DNA from: Epiperipatus broadwayi
Lineage: Eukaryota; Onychophora; Udeonychophora; Euonychophora; Peripatidae
Reading direction: 5' to 3'
Length of the DNA: 64,000 bases
Assembly: GCA_028023455.1 (NCBI GenBank)
Contig: JAQFVV010012395.1
Span: forward strand, 2,108,001 to 2,172,000
Below, one piece after another: positions 23,862 to 36,658 of this stretch (position 1 is its first letter; each line of letters starts with the position of its first letter). The notes under the pieces are model-generated. The model was not told the DNA's origin and ran no database searches. It saw nothing but the letters and a program-made list of their open reading frames with translations. A program made the position numbers and the translations under genes.

Positions 23862-26800
23862 CTATAAGGTAACTTATATAAATAAAACAAAATTTATTGA
23901 GACTAATGTATTTCATTATGTTAATGGAATAAAGTCCAACTTTCAATCAGTTTATAGTTATCCCACTCATTGCAGGATTGTTAAATGGATTACATTGTCA
24001 TTGACCATCCATTTCCAAAGTCTGGGTGGCTATCTGACCAAATTTAATCAGTAGTGGAAAGTCTGTTGATATGTGGCAGGTTATTCATTTCAGAGCTGGT
24101 AATTCCTTGGAACATATCAGGTGTGACTAAAATGACAGTTTTTCCCCCAGAAAAGAAGTCTTTAATTTCTCTAGCCAGAAAACTTTTTTATCATTCTTAA
24201 AATAACAATGGTAGATTCTCACAATAATTGCAGCAATAATTTAATAATCATAAGAAAAGAAATCTCTTTAATTTATACTTTTTCTTCTTCTTTACCCTTC
24301 CCTCTTTGTGTACTTTTAATTATTTTTTCTTTTCCAAGCAGGATTCTCATCTTTTGGCTATTTTTAGCAAAAGTTGCAACTTATTTGTCCTTTTACCTTT
24401 TGAAATTTTTAATTTTAGAAGTTCTCAATAAATTAAATGAATATTCAATAGATGGACTCATTTACAATACTTTTTATTTTAAATTAGAATTTAGATTGAT
24501 TTTCAACAATAGAGTTTAATTGCAATATTTTTATGATTCCCCCCATCCCACCTTTATATATCATTAGTAAAACACAACAATTTATATAAAAAAACTTTTA
24601 AAAAACCTATAATTCAAAAAAAATATTTTATCTCAAACTATAATCAACTGCATAAAAAAATAATCAAACTTGAAAGTTGGATTCATTAGTGGATAAAAAC
24701 AAACTTTTGATTGATAAAATATAAGATAACATGTTTTATATATATTTTTATAAAATTTTAATTGTAAACAAATGAAATTACTAGAATTAATTAAGAAATT
24801 AAATATTAACATATTTATACATGAGATGGCAAAAAATACCATCTCAATATATATTGTACCCTTTTTACTAGGTCCAAATAGATTTGCAAAGTTAATTTTT
24901 GAAAAATTTTAAATTAAGGGAAAACTTAAATAGTATAAATGCTATATAATGTTGATAAGATTTTTTTAGAAACTTTGTTAAAATAAAGTTTAAAGTTATA
25001 AATAAGTAAAAGTTATGTTTAAATGCTAAAATTATAAAATAAAGCTAAATATTATGATTTTTGCATGGTTGGGAAAACTGCCATAATGAAATAATATAGT
25101 AAAAGTCATGTTAAACAAAATTCTAAAAGTTAGTTTTAGAATAATGACTTAAAATTAAATAAGCTAATGTATTTTAAATAAAAATTAGATTTAATATTTA
25201 TATTATAAATTATTTATTAAAAGTATAATATTTTGTGGTAGATAAATATATTTAATTTTTTATTGATTAAATAATTTCAAAATTTATTATTCTAAATTGT
25301 ATTATTATATTTTATCATTTTTATATAATATTTTGTAATAAAATGTTTAAGGTAATTCTGTTTTCAGACTGTAATTATGAAAATTGATACATATTGTCTG
25401 GTTTTTAAATCATGCAACCAGAAAATACACATATTTTTGCTTACAAGGTTTCCAAAAAAAGTTTTAAAATTGATTTAGAATTGTTTTTAAAAAATTGAAA
25501 CATTTGTGTATCATGAAAATAAATGTTAGAAAAATTATTTAAATAGGTAGTTTTAAAATAAGTATAATTAGTAAAGTTAAATTTTAAAAAAAAATAGATA
25601 CATTAACTTTAAATATTGGATAAATTAATAAAATATTAATTAAAAAATGTTATTTTAAAGTGTTTAATTTGTTTAAATAAAATTGTAAAATTATTTTAGA
25701 ATTAAATTTTGTGATAATATTTAATATTTTAGTATGAGTCATGCACTTTATTTCTAAATTTTAATAACCTAAAATTGACAAGTATGTAAATTAGATCATA
25801 AGTTGGAGATTAGATAACCAATCAGATTGTCAGTTCAATCTGATATAAAAGTAGATGCTCTTATTTTTTTACTTGCTTAATAACTTACTTAATAACTTGT
25901 TAACCTATTATTAATATTATTATCATATATCAACATTGTAATATTACTTAGTCTACTTCTTAGTATTATTTTTTTAAAAAAAGTTTTTGAAGGATTATCA
26001 ATTTACTAAGTGAAAGTAATAATGCAGCCCTAAATTAAAAAATTGTCTACTAGTTATTTTTATTGAAGCTTAAGCCAACATCATGGTAAAATATAGATTT
26101 AATACCAAAGATAAAGTATTCAAAAAATAATTAATGATATAATTTTAAAAATATTATGGAAAAAATTATATAATTATTTATTTTTAATACTTTGGATATT
26201 TGCAAAAGTGTTAGGCAGAAATATTTTTCAAAGGACTAGCATTTTTATGCATTATATTTTAAAGATAAATAACTTTATTTGGAGAACAAAAAGTTACATG
26301 GAAAAAACTTAAATTGTAATATTTTTAAAAAAATTGAAAACAAATTTAATATTGAACCTAGAATAAAAAGATATCATTTATGTTTACATTAGTAACTAAG
26401 TATATATATTTTTTTTAGAAAAAAAGTTGCAGCGAATATTTTTAAAATCAAGACTGAACAGTTATTACAAATCTTTTTTGAAGAAAAATGATTAAAAGGA
26501 AAAACCAACATTATTACAGATATAATTATTATGACAAAGTATTGTTTAAAAGATACTGTAAATTATTAGTATAATATAAAATTGGTTTTTAAATTATTCA
26601 TCAGAAAAAGAAAAAAAAGGTAATTAAAAATATATTATCCTGACTAAAGAAATATAACTTTAAAAATGACTTTATCTGTATTACTATAAAATGATATTTT
26701 GAATGGAATATAAAATGTGTATTTTTGTAAACCTATGTATGAAGTTTATATCACCAATAATGATGCACCTAAAGCTGGAAGAAAACATGTGAACAGAAGA

Positions 26801-28863
26801 ATTCCAAAAACTATTTATAAAAACCTTTTTCAGTGATATCACATTAAATAGCTGTCATTCTGAGGAAGCTACAGATAGGACTGTATCTTTATAGACTTTC
26901 AGAATAGGATGAATAGCTAATTTTCAAATATCTTTGGATTTAAAAAGTCAACATTATTTTTTTTGTTTGTGAATAACTGCGTGCCGGGAGGAAAAAAAGT
27001 TTTGTGTTTAAAGTTTTTGGATGGCAGCATCGCTAAGCAACAAGTGCATGGGAACTTGTATGAAAATATTAGAAGGAAAAAAAACATTTTAAAATTGAAC
27101 TTTATGGAGAAAAGAAAGAATTGGAGTTTAGTAACTATAGTTTTTATTATCATTTTACATACTAATTGTAGTATTAAGTTTTTTAGTGTTAGGGTAGGAA
27201 AAGTTACACTTTAAATATTTTATTTAATCTAACATAATTAATATTTTTAAAGAATATTTTAACATTTTGTGAAGTTTTTTCATAAACATTTTAAGGTGTG
27301 ATAGTGTTATATTGGGTGACTATTATTATTAATTAATGTTTTCCTATATGAAATATTGGACCAGAAAACATCTATAATAGTGACTGACAAGTGTAGTATC
27401 ACTAGGTACACTCTATAAAATTTATTAATTTTATATGATGTATATTTTATTATTTTCTAGAATTGCTTGCATATTTTTATGATATTGCTTTGTCATATGA
27501 ACATATAAACACGTGTGTGCATTAATTACATATAAAACTTTATTATTATTCTAAAGATATAAGCCATGATTTTAGAAAGATATGCATACATTTTCTTTTA
27601 TATTACCGATGTAATATAATTTATTGATACTCATATTTTTTATATTCTTTAATGAATGAACCCTATTTTGGAAATATTTTGAATATTGATTTTAATATCT
27701 TAAAACAAAATCATTTGTATTATTTATTGTTGAGTTGCTGTTTTTTTTAAAGTGAATAAATCTTTTCTTGTAGCAGTTTTAGATTGTTAAAGTCATATGC
27801 AAATTTTGTTTATTATTTGGAGTAATGCTAATAATTTTTGTGATGTAGGTTTCTAAATCTATTGTGAAGTTTTTAATTGATAGTGACATAGAGATTATGT
27901 AAAGAAACCTTTGGATGCTTATATGTAGGATCTATGGAGAAAATAGAAAAGTAACCTATATTGTTATCTTAGTAGTTTATGCAAGAACAGATAACGTAGC
28001 CCTGTGTCTTGTATATATTTTCTGTGGACAGTGTTTTTCTTGATATTTTGTATTTTAAAATGTTCGAGTAAGTGCTGAATAAATAGCTTGAACATTATTC
28101 TTATATTTGAGGTTATTAGATAGAGAAGCCATGCCTCTTTGTTCACACTGTATCCATGTAGATTATCCAATAAATTTTATACTATTGAGTCTTTACTCTA
28201 GTTATTTCTTTGTGCCTATGCATTATATTGCTATCTTAATTTCAACAGTTATTGCATCAAATAGCATTGTATTTTATGTAAGAAAATAATGAATAATTTT
28301 GAATTGTAGTATTGTTATTTTGAAAAGAGATAAGTTTTTCTTGTTTTGGTTTAAGTTAAGGTCAAAGACAAATGAAATTGAATGTAAATGCTAACAGTGA
28401 ATAATAAAAAATCATAGATATTTTTCATATTTTCATTAAACTATTTTTTAAAAAAAATAAGAGATGGTAACTATTCATATGATTTTTGAATAATTTTGAT
28501 AACACCAAATAGAATGAATGCTTGTATTTTATGAATATTATCTTTACATTTTAAACATACATAAAACACACATATAAGGATTTTTATTTAGAGAGTAGTA
28601 CCAAGCAAAATATGTAAAAGAACATCAGTAATATTATTTTATTAAAGTCAATTTTATTTATCAAATGAACCAATAAAAATATTTAAAATAACACTAGTAC
28701 TATCATATTAGATAAGTTTAATTGATTTATTGTAAAAATATTTGAACATATTTTAAAAATGAGTATTATTTAAGTATTTCATATTTTATATTTTTCATGT
28801 ACACTTATGAAAAACGTATGTTCTAGCTATGTTTAATTAATAGATATTTTATTAAACTATAAG
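23862..28863. other. Long AT-rich stretch, no gene supported
   Basis: Extremely AT-rich between about 24.5 and 26.7 kb. Open frames at 24208-24519, 24633-24842 and 26917-27214 are dominated by I, F, L, N and K. The one exception is a short block near 26985-27065 (+), reading PGGKKVLCLKFLDGSIAKQQ, with a more coding-like composition. It has no clear splice sites and I do not assign it. Confidence 0.45.
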
Positions 28864-29584
28864 AAATATATAAATTCAACATTCCTTTTCTTTTTAAAAC
28901 TTGTTTTTATTCCAACTATAATTTTCTTTCTCCTTCCAATACAACGTTTCAAGTACATTCTGTAGTCATTATCAAGTTTCCTTAAAAAATAATAATAATA
29001 ATAAAATAAATAAATAAAAATAAAAACCAAAAAAAAAAACACAAATAAATAAAATATTAATACATTCCAAATATATAATATTCAATTAAAACCATAATAT
29101 TATTATAATTTTTATATATTATTCCTATATTATGTTAATAAATAGAGATAAAAAATAAGATAACATAGGAATAATATATAAAAATAAAAAGGGGGGGGGG
29201 ATTATAAAAAGAATGTTAATGGGTAAAGATTTAGAGAAAAGATAATAAATTTATATAAGAAGAGTATTAATTTATAAAGGTAATTTAAAAGAAATAATTA
29301 AAGATAGGGAAGGAGGTAAATAATTGTATTTGTAGATTATAATAATATTATGGTTTTAATTGAATATTATATATTTGGAATGTATTAATATTTTATTTAT
29401 TTGTGTTATTATTTTTGGTTTTTATTTATATTTATTTATTTTATTATTATTATTATTATTATTTAAGGAAACTTGATAATGACTACAGAATGTAGTTGAA
29501 ACGTTGTATTGGAAGGAGAAAGAAAATTATAGTTGGAATAAACACAAGTTTTAAAAAGTAAAGGAATGTTGAATTTATATATTT
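28864..29584. mobile_element. Foldback element with long inverted arms and hairpin motifs
   Basis: Left arm 28864-29110 and right arm 29337-29584 are reverse complements at high identity over about 247 bp. Each arm contains the motif CTTGATAATGACTAC - AGAAT - GTAGTTGAAACGTTG, oriented outward: right arm on the plus strand at 29472-29506, left arm on the minus strand at 28942-28976. The left copy has a changed stem (GTACT). The middle holds a second, shorter hairpin (TTTTTATATATTATTCCTA / its inverse near 29161-29184) and a run of ten G (29191-29200). There is no coding capacity. The hairpin resembles the hammerhead-like motif found at the ends of Penelope-like elements, so I read this as a non-autonomous PLE-related foldback. 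Confidence 0.65.
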
Positions 29585-29666
29585 ATTATCATGGAGCTAT
29601 AATTTAAAAAGAAAAAAAAGTGAAAAGATGTGTATATAATTATATTTAAACTATAAGAGTAGTCTT

Positions 29667-29811
29667 CATACTTCCGCTTTTGGCAGCCATCTTTGCAACT
29701 GGTCTTATTAAAAGCGTCCCTTAGCGATTCAGTTTCAAGAAGACAGGGACGATTGTCCCCTTACCTTTACGTCTTTTATTCAAGGTAAGTCGGTTTTAAA
29801 CATTATATATT
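29667..29811 (+). promoter_or_regulatory. LINE 5' UTR / internal promoter region
   Basis: GC-richer than the flanks. It starts CATACTTCCGC, contains the hairpin GGGACGATTGTCCC, and carries a donor-like AAG|GTAAGT at about 29785. LINE 5' UTRs usually hold the internal promoter; no defined box is visible here. Confidence 0.45.
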
Positions 29812-32419
29812 ATGGAAAGTGATAATATAATCGATAACTCTCAAATTAATGTCAACCCCGATCTCAGCATTCAATCTAGCAATGCAGCCTTCGGTCATAA
29901 ATATTATAGCCTTAGATCTAATCTAAATGCAACTAAACTAACTTCTACTACAAATAAAAACCCACAAACCAATAAATCAAATGAAAACACCATCGCAAAT
30001 ATCAACAAAAGTTTAGAAAATATTCAACTTACCCCTAATATAAACAATAGCATAAATATCTCATCAAGCGAAACTATTGAAATCCTTAACAATACAAGCA
30101 AAAACCAATCATCTCCTCTCTGAAGACTTTACGCTCCCTCAGAAGACTCTAATGAGCAATTTTCTTCGCCCAATAATACCCCGAAAACCATATCTGAAAA
30201 TAATAGACAAAATTTCCAACAAGATGATTTCGGCGAATTTTTTAAAGTTAAAACTTTTCCACCAGAGGTCGACAAAACCAGCGCTGTCACATTACAGTTT
30301 GTCAACAGTAAATTTAAAAATCAAAAAGAAGAAATAAATTTTAAAACTAATAAACCTCATTCCAAAACAAAGATTATAGCAGAGAACAATCATTGCTACA
30401 TCAGCCAACTTGCAATCTAAACCAATTTCCTCAATTCCAACATTGAAAAATTCCACTACGTACGCAAATATTATAAGGTCTAAAAATTCTGAGAGCATCT
30501 CCGAAAATATTAAGGCCGATAATTTCAATGAACTATATTTGAATATCTCCGAATTAGACACAGAACAAGAATCAAACACTCTGGAAAATGTCTCATTTAA
30601 TATAAACGATCTTAATGATGACATGTTCCTAAAAATAAATAACAAGTTCAACAAAACGATTCCCAACACTCTGTATAAATTGTTTACAAACTACTACAGC
30701 GATAAGTCATTAATCTTAGCCATAACAAATCAACAATGTGCATTATATAAGTTCCCTCTAGAACAATTATACAGTCTAATCAATCAAAATCAATTAGGCA
30801 GAGGCATTCACATGATCCTTAATCATCCCAATGACCGCTATGTTATCGTTGAGTTTAAAACGTGGGCGGACCATATGAACTTTAAAAATAACTACCGATC
30901 TTTGGGAAATTATATACTTTGCTCCATAGATATGAACCGTCCAGTTACACTATCCGGCAGAATTCAAAACTGCCTTGCCCACTTGAAAGAACAAGAACTA
31001 CAAGACATCCTTATTAATTATGGTTCAGTTAGAAAATTTAAACACCTATTAAACCCTCACTTCGAAGATCAAATCCTGTCCAATACAGTTATCTTCACAC
31101 TTACTTTAAAGAAAAACATTATACCCACTGACATACCCACCATTATTACTGCAAGAGGCTCTCCTATGGTTTTGACCTTCAGGGGAGTACAGCCACAATG
31201 TTTCTTCTGCCTTCAAAGAACACACCTTATTAAAGATTGTGCAGCAAGAATATGCATACACTGTGGTATTAAAAAGAATAAAGTTCACAGATGCCCTGGT
31301 AGACCTATAAATACGGCTAGCACATCCTTAAATAGACAATCACCACATGGGGCTAATTCAAACAGCAACCTCACAAACCCAGACAATCTGATTCAAATAA
31401 ATCCTCCAACAAACCCTCTCACATCCAAACCTATCTTTCAAAATGAAAATCTTCAAGAAAGAACAAACACCAACCTCTACACTAATAGTAGTGAAACAGA
31501 AAACCAAACAATAACATATACTGCTACTAAAGCAATCTCTCAAACCAATAATACTCAAGATCATTCATTAGATTCATATTGTACTAATCCCCGAGAAACA
31601 ATGCTAGGCCAAACTCTTTCTACAAAAGAAGACAATATGACCAAACCATCTAAAGAGATCAAGGAAAACCCAGGCGATGAAGAAAATACACTTAAAAAAT
31701 TTCAAAACAATTCATCTATAACAACTCCCACCCAGCTTAAAACCAATGATGCATCATCATTTGGGCCAGCTAAGTCTAACAAACCTAAACAAAGTGATCC
31801 ACAAACTGTCCTCAATTTTTCAACACCTGCAGTAATCAACCATCCAGATGAAAATACTTATCAAACTCTCAACCCAAAAGTCAGCATAATTAATGTTTCA
31901 CAACAGTTACAGCAAACCGAAAATGGCTCAGGTCTAAAATTTAAACCAAATTCTTATAACAATAAAAAAACACTTTCATCAAAAGAACAGGAAAAAGAAA
32001 ACAACACTACTAAACTTAAAAACCCCCAAAAAACCAACACAACAAATACCCAAAATACAAATAAGAAAATTAAAAGAAAATCAATTCGCTCAGATAAATC
32101 AAGCTCTGATGATGACAGCTCCCATCCAATACATTATTCACCACCACTGGCTAGCAAACAAATCTCAGATATATCCAGCACAAAGCTTCACAAATCCATA
32201 GAAAAAAAGAGGAAAACCATGGATCCTATAACCATCGATACCATTGATCCATCTGACGAATCTCAGACAGATTACACTACTTCATCAGACACCGATATAT
32301 CACCAATCCATCCACAAGTTCAATCACAAGACTCTGATTTCCAAACAACATCAGAACTCAATAACATGGAGATGCCCCACATTGACTTGGTACACTTTGC
32401 TGAGGACGGTTTGGATTAA
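29812..32419 (+). pseudogene. LINE ORF1, gag-like nucleic-acid-binding protein
   Basis: ORF1 begins at ATG 29812. Its first 103 codons are N/S-rich and end at an in-frame TGA (30121). The same frame stays open afterwards to 30420, and the sense then passes to the frame open from about 30380 to 32419 (roughly 670 codons). Two tandem zinc knuckles are visible: CFFCLQRTHLIKDC (CX2CX4HX4C) at nt 31199-31240, immediately followed by CIHCGIKKNKVHRC. The C-terminal third is a low-complexity N/T/S/K region with an acidic end. ORF1 proteins of this kind bind the element RNA. The TAA at 32417 lies six bases before the ORF2 start codon, a spacing that would suit reinitiation. Confidence 0.75.
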
Positions 32420-32425
32420 TTTATC

Positions 32426-35041
32426 ATGTTCTGCAAAATTGCTGGCATTAATATTCGCGGCATCAACTCAATTGATAGAGTTCTAGCTATTAAAAACTGG
32501 CTCTCACTCTGTTCCGCTCATATACTTCTTATGGGTGAAACTAAATATCACCATAAGACTGATCATAAAATATTATCTCTTCTCTCAGCTCTCGGATTTA
32601 CTAGATTTTCCATAGGCCATTCTGCTTCAGGTGGAGTCGGTATTCTTCTCAGCAAGTCAACACCACCAAACAGTTTTAGCATTCTATTCCTAGATGCCAA
32701 TATTATTGTCATAGAAATAGACTATTGGGGTTATCCGATCATCATAGCTTATATATATATAGCCAAAGACACCTCTCAATATCTAAAAATAATCCATATC
32801 CTAAATGCCATCAACGCTAACAGAGCCTCTCCTACTATTCTTCTGGGAGACTTTAACACTACATGCAATGACTTCAACAAGAGATTTTTGCATCTAATAA
32901 ATCACAGATTAATGTGTGGAGAGGGTTTCTTCCCTCCTGAAGCCTACTCTTTCTATACTAAAACTAAAAAGTCCCTGATTGATTTGGTTTTCTACACCCC
33001 AGACCTCCATTTCAACCTTGATGCAGCCTTGGCCCCTGTTGCTTTCTCTGATCATATGGCTCTAATCTTACAACTTACACCTATTGATGGACCTGGTAAA
33101 ACCATGCACATGATCACCCAATCAAATATGACCGAAGCGATAGTGTCTGAGGCATACATCCTTTTCCAGAAAATAAACATCCTTTCCCTGCCTGCTGAGG
33201 AGGGCTGGTTTTCCTTCATTGGAATACTTCAGTCCATATTAAATCACCACACCAGGAAAATCCAAGGACCTAATGGCCTTCTAAATGACCTAACAGACAT
33301 TAATATACAACTTCAAGCATCACAGCAAAATTTCACAAATACAGAAAAAATTATCTTCCTTAAAAATCTCTACAAAATCAAGCAAAAGTCCCTTGCAGAA
33401 TATATATCCATCAGAAGAGCCAAATGTTTCTTTGCACAACAACACTGCTGGACGAGAGACTATCTCAGATGGGCACTGGGATACAATAAAAAACAAATCA
33501 CTCCCTTATCCATTAATACTAATGGAACCAATCTTATTGGCTTTCCAATGATGCAGCACATCAGCAAACAATTCTGCCAATTAATGCAAAAAGATGGAGT
33601 TCGTCCTATAAACAGCTGGTTGGATGCTGGTGACCCCGGCGAACATGGCATCATGGAAATCCAAATCAAAAAGAAGATAACATCTCTCCCTGATGGCGTT
33701 CATCCTGGTCTTCATGGCATCCCAAATTTCCTTCTCAAACACCTCAGTCAATTCACTGTGCCAATTATTAAAAAAATGATAGATCACCTAGCCTCCGGCA
33801 ACAGAAACATAACAGATCTTTACCCAGTGGCACTCGTGCCTTTTATTAAAAAAGCAAAACCACTAAACGACATTAACAGTATCCGGCCAATTTCCATGAC
33901 CCCATTGCTTATCAAGATAATTGAGTCAGTCATTAAAGATCAAATACAAACTCAAATTCTTAGCCATATCTCATCAAACCAATATGGAAAAAAGGGATCA
34001 TCAACCTCGCATGCTATGTCCAATGTAACTGCACTGTTCAATTACATCAGAGGACATCGTAAATCAAAACCTATTGCTGTCCAGCTGGATGTTGCGGCAG
34101 CATTTGACTCAGTCCAGATAAACATCCTTCTGGATATTCTGTTGGAATGTGACATTCCAGCTGGGATTGTACAGATGGTCAGCAATCTGCTCAACAACAG
34201 AGAGATTTTTCTCTCTCTTGATGGCAAGATCACACCAGGCTTCAAGCCATACAAGTCGATCTTTCAAGGATCCCCACTCAGTGCCCTTTTCTTCACAGCA
34301 TACATCAACCCTCTTCTGATGGATATAGAAAAAAACCTCCCTGGAATTTTCCTACCCTCTCTCAATAAAAACTTCAATGTATTTGCATATATAGACGACA
34401 TCATGGTTGTGCTTCCCACCATTAAATACCTTCCTCATCTCATGAACATATTAAACAGAAATACAGCGAAACTTGGCCTACAAATAAATTTTAACAAATC
34501 TTCCATCTGGAAGATAATGTCTGGTAAACAAATTAACTCTCCCTTTTCTTCAAAACCCCAAAGATACCTAGGTTTTCCAATCTACAAAACTCCAACTGCA
34601 ATGGCAAGAGAGATTCAAGATGCAATCCTCCATTCAACTGAAGCCATCACCACCTCACTCTCTAGAGTCTACCTTTCATTATATGGAAAGGTTGGCCTCT
34701 TCAACATGATCATAATACCAAAAATCTCATATTATCTTCCATTCGTTAAAATGTCTAAACAGTTTCAAAATAAAATTAACCAATTATGCACCAAACTTCT
34801 CTGGAGAGGAAGGACAGTTGCTATTAGCTTGCGAGGTATCCAACGACCATGCAGGTTCAATGGACTGTCCTTCCACTCAATACAAGCAATCATTTTACAG
34901 AAAACCCACAACACTCTACATAATCTGATCTTCTCCTGCGGATACTCTAACATTATTAAAAAAAATTACACCAACAGATCATCCTCCACCCTCTTCCAGT
35001 TCATGGAAAGCATCCCTAATACAACAACTACAACTTTATAA
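32426..35041 (+). CDS. LINE ORF2: AP endonuclease and reverse transcriptase
   Basis: 871 codons open from ATG 32426. The apurinic endonuclease-like domain covers residues 1-215, with catalytic landmarks MGETK (Glu38), LLGDFN (Asp142, Asn144) and AFSDH (208-210). Reverse transcriptase covers about 455-720: IRPISMTP at 487-494, QLDVAAAFD (motif A Asp555), FQGSPLSALFF at 613-623 and AYIDDIMVV (catalytic Asp pair 657-658). The post-RT region (RYLGFPIYKT, LSLYGKVGLFNMIIIPK, KLLWRGR) has the layout of L1/Tx1-group elements. All catalytic residues I can see are intact. The protein nicks target DNA and copies the element RNA by target-primed reverse transcription. The frame is cut at 35041, shortly before the C-terminal zinc domain, by a frameshift. 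Confidence 0.9.
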   Translation: MFCKIAGINIRGINSIDRVLAIKNWLSLCSAHILLMGETKYHHKTDHKILSLLSALGFTRFSIGHSASGGVGILLSKSTPPNSFSILFLDANIIVIEIDYWGYPIIIAYIYIAKDTSQYLKIIHILNAINANRASPTILLGDFNTTCNDFNKRFLHLINHRLMCGEGFFPPEAYSFYTKTKKSLIDLVFYTPDLHFNLDAALAPVAFSDHMALILQLTPIDGPGKTMHMITQSNMTEAIVSEAYILFQKINILSLPAEEGWFSFIGILQSILNHHTRKIQGPNGLLNDLTDINIQLQASQQNFTNTEKIIFLKNLYKIKQKSLAEYISIRRAKCFFAQQHCWTRDYLRWALGYNKKQITPLSINTNGTNLIGFPMMQHISKQFCQLMQKDGVRPINSWLDAGDPGEHGIMEIQIKKKITSLPDGVHPGLHGIPNFLLKHLSQFTVPIIKKMIDHLASGNRNITDLYPVALVPFIKKAKPLNDINSIRPISMTPLLIKIIESVIKDQIQTQILSHISSNQYGKKGSSTSHAMSNVTALFNYIRGHRKSKPIAVQLDVAAAFDSVQINILLDILLECDIPAGIVQMVSNLLNNREIFLSLDGKITPGFKPYKSIFQGSPLSALFFTAYINPLLMDIEKNLPGIFLPSLNKNFNVFAYIDDIMVVLPTIKYLPHLMNILNRNTAKLGLQINFNKSSIWKIMSGKQINSPFSSKPQRYLGFPIYKTPTAMAREIQDAILHSTEAITTSLSRVYLSLYGKVGLFNMIIIPKISYYLPFVKMSKQFQNKINQLCTKLLWRGRTVAISLRGIQRPCRFNGLSFHSIQAIILQKTHNTLHNLIFSCGYSNIIKKNYTNRSSSTLFQFMESIPNTTTTTL

Positions 35042-35618
35042 CCCGATAATACCCTTTAACCTTAACCAAAAAATCACCTTATGGGAAGCATACAATATAA
35101 TCAACTATAATCAACAACCCATTAAAACCAGCCTAAAAGTAACCAATTAAAGACTCATTACACACTTCAAAAGATGGAGTCTGGAACTCAAATTCCTTGA
35201 CTTCATCATTAAAATAAATCTTAATGCGCTACCCATGAATTGGTTTCTTTATCACCAAAGAGGTTTTACCAGCATTGACCCTATATGTGGTCTGTGCGCT
35301 CATGAAGATGAAACCATAGACCATATTATACTCTGGCGCCCAAGACTTAAAACTCTGAAAGATATAATTATAATCAATTCCAACATAAGACCTGATATGA
35401 TTTTCTCATTTGAAAATGCCATTCATAATGGTTTTTTTTCAATAATAAGGCTTTCTACCTTTGTCCTTTATTCCATATGGATAGTGAGATGCAAAAGTCT
35501 CATGGAATTCCCCCCCCTCCACAAACCATACCATTGTTTTATCAAACGCTCAAAAAAATCAAGAAACGTGACCAGCTCCTTGCCTCCAGTAAAGTCTTTG
35601 CTGACACCTGGTCTTTAA
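35042..35618 (+). pseudogene. Displaced C-terminal end of LINE ORF2 (zinc motif)
   Basis: After the ORF2 stop the coding sense continues in another frame from about 35010: LYNPIIPFNL, a TAA at 35148, then FKRWSLELKFLDF and MNWFLYHQRGFTSID. It ends in a zinc-binding motif CGLCAHEDETIDHIIL, where the final cysteine is replaced by Trp (ILWRPRL). Many LINE proteins end in such a CCHC motif, which helps bind RNA. One frameshift and one stop separate it from ORF2. It remains open to 35618. Confidence 0.75.
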
Positions 35619-35913
35619 TTGCTCTTTCCTTTTCCTGATTATCAATTTCCACCTACCCAGCATTATAGAATAGTCATTTATAAAAGAAAATATTCATGTC
35701 TATATTAAAAATGCTAATACCATTAAACAAGTTCTTAGAATCTCTTCACTATACCTAACCACATAAGAGTATAACATTGTGCTCTCATAACATAATCTAG
35801 CCAGATGACATATAGAACATTATATAATCATATTATTGTACAATTTATTCATTTACTTATTCTTTATTAGTATGTAATCACTATTTATTGTTAATAAAAA
35901 TTTTATTGAAATG
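35619..35913 (+). other. LINE 3' UTR
   Basis: Non-coding tail of the LINE between the last coding stop and the right target duplication. It ends without a homopolymeric A tail. Confidence 0.6.
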
Positions 35914-35925
35914 AAGAGTAGTCTT

Positions 35926-36526
35926 AAATTGGTATTATAGTTTAAATAAAGGTACCATAAAAGTATATAAAGAGTAAAGGCTTATTTACTTGTTGATTTA
36001 TTGTATTATATTTTATGATGTGGAAAGATGTAACCCAATTTATCTAAATTAGCTTTCTATTTGTTAGGTTTTATTAAACATGATTGTACATAGTGTATAT
36101 AGTTTTTGTTAAATGTATAGGATAATAAAATTTGTTAAACTTGTTTTTATAAAACATTGTGTTATGTTGATTTATTCACCATCACAAATACATGATTCAC
36201 AGATACCAAAATAAACATAATATTTGCACAGTACAGATATAATCATTTACTTAAAAAATCATAATGATTCAAAATATAATATACTTGAGAAATTTCCTTT
36301 TGCATTAATATTATTATTATAGTCTTAATTAATTGCACAATTTATTGCAAAGAATTTTAATGTTGTTTGTTGACACATATTTTCAGTTTGTATCAGATTA
36401 TGCCACATATTCTATTTTAAGATACCACATGAGAAATAAAAGAATTGTATTACTTATTGTTATCATTATTGTTGTTAGTCATCATAATATTGAACAATGG
36501 ATAACATTAAAAATTATTTATCAAAG
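35926..36526. other. No gene seen
   Basis: AT-rich spacer between the two LINEs. The 36333-36548 open frame has no motif. Confidence 0.5.
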
Positions 36527-36559
36527 ATTATTATTATTATTATTATAATATATAATATA

Positions 36560-36658
<99 letters not shown>

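Larger units (their letters stand above)
29667..35913 (+). mobile_element. Full-length L1/Tx1-like LINE with 12-bp TSD
   Basis: A complete non-LTR retrotransposon of 6247 bp. The 12-bp direct repeat AAGAGTAGTCTT occurs exactly at 29655-29666 and 35914-35925 and marks the target duplication. The order is a GC-richer 5' UTR (29667-29811), a gag-like ORF1 with zinc knuckles, a 6-bp gap, an ORF2 with AP-type endonuclease and reverse transcriptase, and a 3' UTR. The 3' end is AT-rich (ATTTTATTGAAATG) with no long poly(A). Five lesions are visible: a TGA at 30121 and a frameshift near 30400 in ORF1; a frameshift near 35020 and a TAA at 35148 in ORF2; and a terminal C-to-other change in the last zinc motif. 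The copy is therefore young but not active as it stands. The L1/Tx1 placement rests on domain order and the post-RT region; a phylogeny could change it. Confidence 0.85.

Noticed and set aside
24208-24519. 103-codon plus-strand frame as a membrane protein gene
   Set aside because: Hydrophobicity follows from T-rich codons; no start context, splice sites or recognisable family.
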